This document shows, one piece after another, positions 1 through 5,935 of a DNA stretch of 11,041 bases. Positions within the stretch are counted from its first letter, which is position 1; each line of letters opens with the position of its first letter. A program made the position numbers and the translations under genes. The notes below the pieces were generated by a model. It searched no databases. It was not told the DNA's origin and worked only from the letters and a program-made list of their open reading frames with translations. This DNA comes from Candidatus Bipolaricaulota bacterium (GTDB lineage: Bacteria > Bipolaricaulota > Bipolaricaulia > UBA7950 > UBA9294), in contig JAGGSM010000102.1 of NCBI GenBank assembly GCA_021159105.1, positions 1-11,041 of the forward strand, read 5' to 3'.

Positions 1-30
1 CTCCTTCACGATGCCGAATATCCCGCACAT
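1..30 (-). CDS. N-terminus of a class II (Ntn) glutamine amidotransferase, partial
   Basis: Reading the minus strand from position 30 gives ATG followed by nine codons, MCGIFGIVKE, and then the window ends. Met-Cys-Gly-Ile at the extreme N-terminus is the hallmark of Ntn-type glutamine amidotransferases. After Met removal, Cys2 becomes the nucleophile that releases ammonia from glutamine. A purine-rich stretch with AAGGGGGA lies about 5 bases upstream and supports this start. Ten residues cannot separate GlmS (glucosamine-6-phosphate synthase), asparagine synthetase B, PurF or a GltB-like protein. The gene diverges from the operon that begins at 200. The class call is firm for so short a piece because the motif sits exactly at a start with a ribosome site; the specific enzyme is unknown. 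Confidence 0.8.
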   Translation of the reverse strand, partial: MCGIFGIVKE

Positions 31-70
31 GCATTTCCCCCTTCTCTCTTGGCGATCTCATAACTCGCCG

Positions 71-98
71 ATTGTACAGCTTAAATGACGATCGGCAA
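71..98 (-). promoter_or_regulatory. Predicted sigma70 promoter of the amidotransferase gene
   Basis: On the minus strand, TTGCCG (98-93) and TACAAT (76-71) are 16 bases apart. Transcription would start near 64, giving a leader of about 34 bases before the ATG at 30. A short inverted repeat, GGCGA (51-55) with TCGCC (65-69), lies around the start site and may be chance. Confidence 0.45.
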
Positions 99-145
99 GC
101 GCACTCTTCACACAGGTGCGCTATCCAGACGGGCCCGCTCACCTC

Positions 146-174
146 TTGCCTTTTGCGTTGACGTGTGCTATAGT
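146..174 (+). promoter_or_regulatory. Predicted sigma70 promoter of the microprotein operon (extended -10)
   Basis: TTGCCT (146-151) and TATAGT (169-174) are separated by exactly 17 bases. TGC directly before the -10 box makes it an extended -10. Transcription would start near 181, leaving a leader of roughly 18 bases that contains the Shine-Dalgarno site at 187-195. It is one of the best-formed promoters in the window and should drive the genes at 200, 332 and 1429. Confidence 0.6.
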
Positions 175-199
175 AGCTCTATAAACAAGGAGGTGCACC

Positions 200-289
200 A
201 TGTGTATCAGCGCTTGGGTCCTGCTCTCTTTCTTCTGGGCATTTGCGATCTTTGCGTTCGCTGGCTTCTGGTGCGGCGGCGGCTGCTAG
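200..289 (+). CDS. 29-residue hydrophobic microprotein with Cys/Gly tail
   Basis: An ATG at 200 opens a 29-codon reading frame ending in TAG. It is preceded by a near-perfect Shine-Dalgarno site, AAGGAGGTG (187-195), and by a well-formed promoter. The peptide starts MCISAWVLL; residues 5-24 are almost all Ala, Phe, Trp, Leu, Ile, Val or Gly, with no charged residue anywhere, and it ends FWCGGGC. It should span or insert in the membrane once. Cys2, Cys25 and Cys29 could be lipidated, form a disulfide or hold a metal, but this is speculation. The next gene begins 42 bases downstream, so the two are probably co-transcribed. I do not recognise a family. It is too short for ordinary gene calling, and the main support is its expression signals. 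Confidence 0.6.
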   Translation: MCISAWVLLSFFWAFAIFAFAGFWCGGGC

Positions 290-331
290 GCAGCGCACCT
301 GTATAAGCTTCTGCGAATACAAAGGAACATA

Positions 332-1432
332 ATGCGAAAGAACCGTTTAGGTCGGGGTTATGTTCTTGTTGTGATGTTGCTGCTCGTGCAGCTTGCTGTT
401 TTTGCTGGCACGCCTGAGCAGGTTGCATCCAAGACAGGCCTCGACCAAGATCTTTTTGCTACATTGAACGTTCAGGTGAACGGCGCCAAGCTCGGTGTAT
501 TCATCGTCGCTGTCACCGAGCGCGCTTTGCACAGCAAGGTGTCCGCTAAGCTGATGGAGACGCTGCGCCCTTACGTTGGGAGAAACGTGCTCTATGTGAA
601 CCCAACCGTGGAGGATGTCGTCTCCAGTTTCCCGTTTGATCCTGGTGGTTTCAGAGTCAGCCAAGACGGCGTACCCGACTTCGTCCCCATTCCTGCTGAC
701 TGGGTGGAGATCTCGGACGGTTTCCTGTCCGGGAAGTTCGTCATGAACCCAGGCGGAGCATCGTATGGTTCGGGTAGCGAGGGGCTACTCATAATGGACG
801 GCCACATCGATATAACCAAGCCATTCACTGTTTCATACGCTGGGCAGTCCGCGACTTTCGCCATCAAGAAGGCCTACGTTCCACCAGCGCCATCAACCAC
901 CGGTGCGCTGGCCTCATCACCGGCACAGCCGCCGGTCGATGTGCCGCTTCCCGCTCAAGTGACCGATCTCCAGGACGCGCTGATGACTGGGGAGTTTACC
1001 GCCGAGCGCATGGCCTCTCTGTTCTCGCTGCCACAGGAACTTGTGCAAACGCTCGATATCACCATGCGCAGCTCGGAGCTACGTCTTCTTCTCGTACTTC
1101 TAAGAGATCCGGTACGCGATGCGTCGTTCAGCAATGACTTATTGACATCGATCAACCCGCTCATCGGGACCGGCGCGGTGATGGTATGGGCCATCTCACC
1201 TACCGGGAGCGCATTCACTCCGTGGAGCTTCTTCATCCAGCAGAACGGCACGAACTACGTGTTCTTCAGCGATGCCTCCTTCGTTGAGCTGACCCCCGGA
1301 TTCTTACGTGCCAAAGAAGTTCCAGCCGGCCAGGTGGTTGCCGGTGTGATCCGCCTGCAGAAAGGGGTCGACTCAAGCGTAGAGTTCAAGGTCTTCTACG
1401 GCACGAACAGCGTCACCTTCAACGCGCAGTGA
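332..1432 (+). CDS. Secreted protein of unknown function with two copies of one domain
   Basis: This is a 366-residue protein with a clear signal peptide: basic residues 2-8, a hydrophobic run at 10-25, and a likely signal peptidase I site after VFA (residue 25). An AAAGGAA ribosome site lies a few bases before the ATG. The mature protein looks like two related halves, about 37-178 and 234-365, joined by a Pro/Ala/Ser-rich linker (182-208). Matching landmarks are the LFATLNVQVN and LVQTLDITMR openings, a GFRVSQDG or FFIQQNGTN strand, then WVEISDGFL or FVELTPGFL, and closing strands FTVSYAGQSATF or FKVFYGTNSVTF. The closing strands suggest a beta-rich fold. No catalytic motif or lipobox is visible. 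Its stop overlaps the start of maf. It is probably exported or at the cell surface; its function is unknown. Confidence 0.85.
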   Translation: MRKNRLGRGYVLVVMLLLVQLAVFAGTPEQVASKTGLDQDLFATLNVQVNGAKLGVFIVAVTERALHSKVSAKLMETLRPYVGRNVLYVNPTVEDVVSSFPFDPGGFRVSQDGVPDFVPIPADWVEISDGFLSGKFVMNPGGASYGSGSEGLLIMDGHIDITKPFTVSYAGQSATFAIKKAYVPPAPSTTGALASSPAQPPVDVPLPAQVTDLQDALMTGEFTAERMASLFSLPQELVQTLDITMRSSELRLLLVLLRDPVRDASFSNDLLTSINPLIGTGAVMVWAISPTGSAFTPWSFFIQQNGTNYVFFSDASFVELTPGFLRAKEVPAGQVVAGVIRLQKGVDSSVEFKVFYGTNSVTFNAQ

Positions 1433-2034
1433 GGCGCAAGCACGAGGATAACTCCGGTACTCATGCTCCGGAGATCATCCTTGCCTCCGCGTCCCCTAGA
1501 AGATCTGAAATCCTCTCGCGCATCACGGACAAATTCACGACAGTGACGAGCAACGTTGTGGAGCGGGCCGAGGGCTCGCCGGAGGAGCAGGCACTCTTTC
1601 TCGCCGAGGCAAAGGCGCGTGCCGTCGCAGCCGAGCATCCAGGGGTGGTCATCGGTGCGGACACGATCGTCGTCATCGATGCGCATGTCCTCGGCAAACC
1701 AGGATCGCGCGAACAGGCCCGACGGATGCTCGAGATGTTGAGCGGGAGAGCGCACGATGTGTTGACCGGCCTGTGCGTGTTGCGCACCGATCGTGACACT
1801 GCCCAGCTCTGGTGCGAGAAGACGACCGTGCACTTTCGCGACCTTTCAGATCGTGAGATCGACCGCTACATCGACACTGAGGAATACATCGACAAGGCGG
1901 GTGGGTACGCGATTCAAGGGTACGCAGCGGCGTTCATCACCGGCATCGAAGGTGACTACTTCAACGTCATGGGCCTTCCCCTCTGTCGGCTGGTTCTACT
2001 CTTGCGGGAAGCGGGCGTGGATTTGCTCAGCTGA
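1429..2034 (+). CDS. maf: Maf family nucleoside triphosphate pyrophosphatase (dTTP/UTP type)
   Basis: Maf enzymes hydrolyse non-canonical or selected nucleoside triphosphates to the monophosphate and pyrophosphate. This 201-residue protein has the family landmarks: the LASASPRR phosphate-binding loop (18-25), ADTIV (77-81) with the metal or catalytic Asp, GKP (89-91), DKAGGYAIQG (155-164), and the closing IEGDYFNVMGLPL (173-185). The AIQG form at 161-164 resembles E. coli YhdE, which acts on dTTP and UTP, more than YceF, which acts on m7GTP. The start is GTG at 1429, the only in-frame start before the conserved core. It overlaps the TGA of the previous gene by four bases, so translation is probably coupled. 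The secreted-protein neighbour is unusual for maf, which often sits near mreBCD. Confidence 0.93.
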   Translation: MRRKHEDNSGTHAPEIILASASPRRSEILSRITDKFTTVTSNVVERAEGSPEEQALFLAEAKARAVAAEHPGVVIGADTIVVIDAHVLGKPGSREQARRMLEMLSGRAHDVLTGLCVLRTDRDTAQLWCEKTTVHFRDLSDREIDRYIDTEEYIDKAGGYAIQGYAAAFITGIEGDYFNVMGLPLCRLVLLLREAGVDLLS

Positions 2035-2052
2035 CATCCCGGCAGTTAGAAT
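2023..2052 (+). promoter_or_regulatory. Possible sigma70 promoter of panB
   Basis: TTGCTC (2023-2028) and TAGAAT (2047-2052) are 18 bases apart, at the end of maf and in the 60-base gap before panB. The -10 box matches consensus at five of six bases and the -35 box at three. Transcription would start near 2059, about 36 bases before the panB ATG. Confidence 0.4.
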
Positions 2053-2094
2053 CTCAACACGGAAGGCAAATCACAGACAAAGGAGATGCACGAC

Positions 2095-2958
2095 ATGGGC
2101 AACACGCGCAAGAAGGTGTCGATCCTCGATCTGCAGAAGATGAAGGAGAGGGGCGAGAAGATCACGTGGCTGACGGCGTACGACTATCCCACGGCACAGT
2201 TTGCCGAGGAGGCGGGGCTGGAGATGCTCCTCGTCGGCGATTCACTGGGGATGTGCGTCTACGGCTACGAGGGGACGATCCCAGTGACGATGGACCAGTG
2301 CATCGTGCACAGCGAGGCGGTGCGCAGAGCCGCCCCGACCGCGTTCGTCCTCGGGGACATGCCGTTTATGAGCTACCAGACGAGCAACGAGGACGCTGTC
2401 CGCAACGCTGGCCGCTTCCTGAAAGAAGCGGGTGTGGATGCCGTAAAGCTCGAGGGCGGGCTGCGCATCATCCCGCGGATCAAGGCGATCCTCGATGCGG
2501 GGATCGTCGTCTGTGGTCACATCGGCCTCACCCCCCAGAGCTCCGGCCAGCTCGGCGGGCACAAGGCACAGGGACGGACGGTGGAATCGGCACGGCTGGT
2601 GATTGAAGACGCCCTGGCGATCGAGGAGGCGGGGGCACAGCTCCTGCTCTTGGAGGCGGTCCCGCCCGAGGTGGCCGGGTTCATCGCCAAGAAGCTCTCG
2701 ATCCCTGTGTTGAGCATCGGCGCCGGACCGTACTGCGACGGACAGCTCCTCATCGTCTCCGACCTGATCGGTCAGTTCCAGGCGTTCACCCCCAAGTTCG
2801 TCAAGAAGTACGCCAACGTCGCGCAGGTCGTCACCGACGCGATGCGCGCCTACGTCAAGGACGTAAAGGATGAGGCCTTCCCGACCGACGAGTACTGCTA
2901 CCACATGCTAAAGGGCGAGGCAGAGAAGTTCGAGGACATGATCAAGGACTACGAGTGA
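2095..2958 (+). CDS. panB: 3-methyl-2-oxobutanoate hydroxymethyltransferase (ketopantoate hydroxymethyltransferase)
   Basis: PanB transfers a one-carbon unit from 5,10-methylene-tetrahydrofolate to 2-oxoisovalerate to make ketopantoate, the first step towards pantothenate and coenzyme A. The 287-residue TIM-barrel protein carries the standard sites: ITAYD-like ITWLTAYD (23-30), VGDSLGM with Asp49, GDMPFMSYQ with Asp88 (both Mg-binding in the family), VKLEGG with Lys118, CGHIGLTPQS with His142, and LLEAVP with catalytic Glu187. I chose the ATG at 2095 over the in-frame ATG at 2086 because the Shine-Dalgarno GGAG (2082-2085) abuts the first but is nine bases from the second. It runs slightly past E. 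coli PanB (264 residues) with an acidic C-terminal tail. No panC or panD lies in the window. The gene is followed after 13 bases by an unrecognised gene, probably in the same operon. Confidence 0.93.
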   Translation: MGNTRKKVSILDLQKMKERGEKITWLTAYDYPTAQFAEEAGLEMLLVGDSLGMCVYGYEGTIPVTMDQCIVHSEAVRRAAPTAFVLGDMPFMSYQTSNEDAVRNAGRFLKEAGVDAVKLEGGLRIIPRIKAILDAGIVVCGHIGLTPQSSGQLGGHKAQGRTVESARLVIEDALAIEEAGAQLLLLEAVPPEVAGFIAKKLSIPVLSIGAGPYCDGQLLIVSDLIGQFQAFTPKFVKKYANVAQVVTDAMRAYVKDVKDEAFPTDEYCYHMLKGEAEKFEDMIKDYE

Positions 2959-2971
2959 TCAAGGAGGAACG

Positions 2972-4237
2972 ATGAGTGACCTGCGTGAGAGACTGCGAAT
3001 AGACGAGGCCCAACTGCGCGCGATCAACGATTTTCTCCTCGATCCGGGAAACGAAGTGGTGAACCGCTTCCTGGAGGTGGTCGATCGCTACGGCACGCCG
3101 GAGGAAATCAACGCCAAGGCGCGCGGCGCGCGCGACCTGGACTCGCTGCTCCAGCGTCTGCGCGAGAGCGGATCTCCCTACCTGCGCGACGTGGAGTGGC
3201 TGGCCGAGCAGCGCGACGCAGGTGCATTCATCTCGATTGATGCGTTTCGGGAGAAGGTGTTGGGTGATCGCGCCGCAACAATGCACTTCGATGAGAAGGA
3301 CGCAGTGACACTGGAGATAAGCGCTCTGCAGTTCTTCCCGTGGCTGATCACCGAGGCGAAACAAGCGATAGAAAACGGTGAGCTGATGCCCGGGCGGTTC
3401 ATCCGCGTACGCAACATGAAGGAGCAGGTCGCTGACAACGGAGACATCCTCGCAGTCGCCGCTGCGATGCAGATCATCGGCGCAAGCTACGTGGAGACGC
3501 TCGATACCAAGGGGACGGATGGGTCGAACATCCACCTCGGCGGTCCGGAGACGATCACCGGCTACTTCGGCGGGGTCGGGCAGCCGAACGACCACGCGGT
3601 GCAATGGCTCGATGAGTACCTGCACTACTACACCACCTACGGGATCAAGCAGGTGCTGAACATCAACCCGGGGACCGTCCTGCTCGGCTACTTCCTGCAC
3701 AAGCTCGGAGTGGATATCGAGTTCAAGATCTCCGTGTACATGGGTAACGACAACCCCTACGCTGCGCTGTGGACGCTGATCGGGGCGAAGCTCTTCTCCC
3801 GCCCGGACGGGACGACCTCGCTGATCGGGTTCAACTGGTCGAACTCGGTGAACAACGCCACGATCGAGGCGACCGCTCCGATGCGCAAGGCGCTTGGATT
3901 CGAGGACGTCGTCCGCTTCGAGCACCACATCACCGAGACGTACAAGTCGATCGTGATCCAGCCGTACGATCGCACCGAGGAGCTTGTGGAGCTCGCCTCC
4001 CACGTGGCGAACATCTCCGCCAAGCACGAGGGCGCCGGCCCTGATGTCGATGAGAAGAGAGAGCATCCATCTGACATCCTGGAGTACTTCCTGCCAAAGG
4101 AAGAGATCGAAAAGCAGGGACTGATGCCCTACCTCGAACGCAATTACCTCGACAAGCACGACGCGGTGAACCGCACCGCGGTCGCATTGACGAAGGCGGG
4201 GCTGTCATTCATCGCGGCTGGTAACCTACACTCGTAG
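2972..4237 (+). CDS. Conserved-looking cytoplasmic protein of unknown function, co-operonic with panB
   Basis: This is a 421-residue soluble protein with no signal peptide or membrane segment. A textbook Shine-Dalgarno AAGGAGG (2961-2967) lies four bases before the ATG, and the gap from panB is only 13 bases, so co-transcription is likely. The N-terminal ~100 residues are helical and charged. From about 115 onward it reads like an enzyme core, with Gly/Asn/His-rich segments: TKGTDGSNIHLGGPETITGY (179-198), LNINPGTVLLGYFLHKLGVD (229-248), VYMGNDNPYA (255-264), GFNWSNSVNNATIEATAP (286-303) and FEHHITETYKSIVIQPYD (316-333). Alternating strand-like and helix-like stretches suggest a TIM-barrel or similar alpha/beta fold. 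His188, His318, His319 and Glu321 are plausible functional residues. I do not recognise the family. The neighbour hints at a role near pantothenate/CoA or branched-chain oxoacid metabolism, but that is inference. Confidence 0.88.
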   Translation: MSDLRERLRIDEAQLRAINDFLLDPGNEVVNRFLEVVDRYGTPEEINAKARGARDLDSLLQRLRESGSPYLRDVEWLAEQRDAGAFISIDAFREKVLGDRAATMHFDEKDAVTLEISALQFFPWLITEAKQAIENGELMPGRFIRVRNMKEQVADNGDILAVAAAMQIIGASYVETLDTKGTDGSNIHLGGPETITGYFGGVGQPNDHAVQWLDEYLHYYTTYGIKQVLNINPGTVLLGYFLHKLGVDIEFKISVYMGNDNPYAALWTLIGAKLFSRPDGTTSLIGFNWSNSVNNATIEATAPMRKALGFEDVVRFEHHITETYKSIVIQPYDRTEELVELASHVANISAKHEGAGPDVDEKREHPSDILEYFLPKEEIEKQGLMPYLERNYLDKHDAVNRTAVALTKAGLSFIAAGNLHS

Positions 4238-4279
4238 GAACCTACATTATGTGGTGATCTGCACCGTTGGAAGGAAGAG

Positions 4280-4314
4280 AGGCACGGAGAGACAGAGTCT
4301 CTTTCTCCGTGTCT
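4280..4314. terminator. Strong hairpin between convergent genes, likely bidirectional terminator
   Basis: The arm at 4280-4290 (AGGCACGGAGA) pairs with 4304-4314 (TCTCCGTGTCT) over 11 base pairs, one of them G-T. An alternative inner stem GAGAC/GTCTC lies in the loop. On the plus strand it is followed by T-rich bases (to 4320) and on the minus strand by a pyrimidine run. It sits in the 92-base gap between the stop codons at 4237 (plus) and 4330 (minus), where a shared terminator is expected. Neither T tract is perfect. Confidence 0.65.
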
Positions 4315-4329
4315 TACTTTCCGCGCGAA

Positions 4330-5691
4330 TCAGAGTCCGTACTTCGACCAGAAGCTCCGCTTGCGGCCGTGGACCTCAAGGAGGCTCTCCTTATAATCAT
4401 CGTGGGAAGGGAGGCCGCGCCAATCTTTCACTGAGGGAGAGAGCACGTCCAGCTTCTTGAGGTAGCGGACCCCGTGGTGGTAGTAGCGCGACTGGGCGCG
4501 GGCGAGGATCGATTCGAGCAACGAGCGGTAAACGATGACTGCCCCAAGGAACCGCTCTCCTTCCTCCAGCGCCTTTGCCAGTGGAAGGAGGAACGGATAC
4601 AGGTCGCCGTCCAGCCGATCGCGATACCGGAAGAGGTACTCCGAGGCGTCATCCAACCGGCCCATGTCCACCAGAAATGCCGCATCGTCATAGGAGAGAT
4701 CCTCGCCTCCCATGATCTCTTTCACCTGTTCCTCGATCACCCGCTCCTGCTCGGATTCTCCGAGGGCGTGCAGGAGCATGTCGAGTGTACTGTGGCTGCG
4801 ATGGTTATTGAACATGCGCCACGCTGCCTCTGCCATCTTCTCGCGCTCCCCAAGCTTCTCGTAGATCGAGTAGAGGAGCCGATCCTGCGCATCCGCGCGG
4901 AATCGATCTGTGGGAGAGATCCGTTCCATCCAGAATAGAGCCATCTCGGGATCGTCGTTCTCAAGATACACTTCCGCGATCTGCATACACGTCGGAGACG
5001 AAAGCTCGGGATTCGCGTTGAGCTTCGCCTTCTCAAACAGGCCTGGATCTTCCAATTGGCGCGCGAGCAATTCCACCCCGATCCACCACTTGCCCGCCTC
5101 ATAGGAGTCCGGCGGTTCCCCCTTTGCTCGCTCCCAGAACTCAGAGGCGAGGGCGCGCATCTCCTTCTCTGGCAGGAACTCCGAGACCTTGGTCAAAATC
5201 TCCGCCCTTACCCCGTAGTCATCATGCTCGTAGAGCCGCAAGAGGAGGTTGCTGACAAAGCTCTTGTCTGCGCACCTTGATGCGTAGGCGATAAACAGGT
5301 TTAGTGCATCGTAGCGGAAGACGTCGCCGATCAAACCGCTTGAATCATCACTGCGTTCGAAGATCGCACCATCACATGCAAAGAACTCCCCCACAAGCTC
5401 CAACCCGGTCTTCGCGTCGGTCACGCTTTCACGCAGGGTGGCCAGGATAAGTTCAAGCTCGCGGGCGAAATCAGGGGCAGCCTGCCAGTCGATGAACTTC
5501 CGCCTTCGCTTCAGGCCGGCTAGCTTAGACTTGAACCGCTTCGCGGCCTCCTCCGGGGTAAGGAGCAATGCCTCGACGTATTCGGTACCCCCTTCCGTCC
5601 GCGAGGAAAGGTAGGCTAGCGCATCCGCCAGCCGTGTTGCTCCCAGCTCGCTGAGCCTCTTTCGCAGTTCATCGTAGTCGATATTCTCCAT
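4330..5691 (-). CDS. DUF6880-like helical-repeat protein
   Basis: This is a 453-residue protein, almost entirely helical by composition, with no signal or membrane segment. Features I associate with the DUF6880 family are the LGATRLADALAYLS opening (17-30), KRRRKFIDWQ (61-70), FERSDDSSGLIGDVF (111-125), and a closing HGRKRSFW (441-448). The middle (about 140-400) has TPR-like helix pairs such as IAEVYLENDDPEMALFWMERI (238-258). Upstream in-frame ATGs exist (to 5769), but I chose 5691. Family-like sequence begins there, and a perfect TATAAT lies inside the upstream extension, six bases before this ATG, so longer starts would not be transcribed from it. No Shine-Dalgarno site is visible, which suggests a leaderless message. 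The function of the family is unknown; a scaffold role is possible. Confidence 0.82.
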   Translation of the reverse strand: MENIDYDELRKRLSELGATRLADALAYLSSRTEGGTEYVEALLLTPEEAAKRFKSKLAGLKRRRKFIDWQAAPDFARELELILATLRESVTDAKTGLELVGEFFACDGAIFERSDDSSGLIGDVFRYDALNLFIAYASRCADKSFVSNLLLRLYEHDDYGVRAEILTKVSEFLPEKEMRALASEFWERAKGEPPDSYEAGKWWIGVELLARQLEDPGLFEKAKLNANPELSSPTCMQIAEVYLENDDPEMALFWMERISPTDRFRADAQDRLLYSIYEKLGEREKMAEAAWRMFNNHRSHSTLDMLLHALGESEQERVIEEQVKEIMGGEDLSYDDAAFLVDMGRLDDASEYLFRYRDRLDGDLYPFLLPLAKALEEGERFLGAVIVYRSLLESILARAQSRYYHHGVRYLKKLDVLSPSVKDWRGLPSHDDYKESLLEVHGRKRSFWSKYGL

Positions 5692-5697
5692 ATTGCG

Positions 5698-5726
5698 ATT
5701 ATACCGCAACATTCCCTCTGAGAGAA
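5698..5726 (-). promoter_or_regulatory. Promoter of the DUF6880-like gene, placed for a leaderless mRNA
   Basis: On the minus strand, TTCTCT (5726-5721) and a perfect TATAAT (5703-5698) are 17 bases apart. Only six bases separate the -10 box from the ATG at 5691, so the transcript should begin at or beside the start codon. The -35 match is weak (three of six). Confidence 0.5.
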
Positions 5727-5841
5727 TCGCGCGGCTGGCCGCAATAGAGGATATGAGTCTCCATCGCAATCACTCCGTGCAGACAATGTCCAGATCACGC
5801 CACCACCGACCTTGTTATCGGGCATTGCGCCCTCGAAGTTC

Positions 5842-5933
5842 TCGGTGTACGTTCCATTTGGCCGGTGTGTAACCTTTCAAATAGCCGCCGCTAAACCTTG
5901 CAATTGGCCGACCACTAAAGTTACAATCAGCCG
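5842..5933 (+). repeat. Four tandem 23-base repeats over the ATPase promoter
   Basis: Four units occupy 5842-5864, 5865-5887, 5888-5910 and 5911-5933, each ending in GCCG and in exact 23-base phase. The consensus core is TAAACCTTGCAATTGGCCG. Nine positions are identical in all four (unit positions 8, 11, 12, 14, 15 and 20-23); adjacent units 2 and 3 agree at 15 of 23. Neither a fifth unit upstream nor one downstream fits the phase. The last two units contain the -35 and -10 boxes of the ATPase gene, so they may be operator sites. They also resemble the multiple-repeat ends of some insertion sequences, though no transposase is here. Confidence 0.75.
5898..5927 (+). promoter_or_regulatory. Promoter of the AAA/DUF4143 ATPase gene, embedded in repeats
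   Basis: TTGCAA (5898-5903) lies in repeat unit 3 and TACAAT (5922-5927) in unit 4, 18 bases apart. The ATG at 5936 is eight bases beyond the -10 box, so the message would be leaderless or nearly so; no Shine-Dalgarno site is present. Proteins bound to the repeats would block this promoter. Confidence 0.5.
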
Positions 5934-5935
5934 AC

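Noticed and set aside
85..306. A 73-codon plus-strand frame overlapping the microprotein
   Set aside because: It lies across the predicted promoter at 146-174 and has no ribosome site; the 200-289 frame explains the region better.
2086..2094. The ATG at 2086 as the panB start
   Set aside because: The Shine-Dalgarno GGAG ends at 2085 with no spacing to it; the ATG at 2095 has proper spacing.
2242..2904. A 220-codon minus-strand frame opposite panB
   Set aside because: panB is certain from its motifs; the antisense frame has no recognisable domain or ribosome site.
2942..4159. A 405-codon open frame on the minus strand opposite the gene at 2972-4237
   Set aside because: It is rich in Val, Arg, His, Asp and Leu as antisense frames of GC-rich genes are, has no Shine-Dalgarno site, and overlaps a plus-strand gene that has an ideal one and enzyme-like sequence.
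5842..5933. The repeats as a CRISPR array
   Set aside because: The units are contiguous, degenerate and without spacers, and no cas gene is present.
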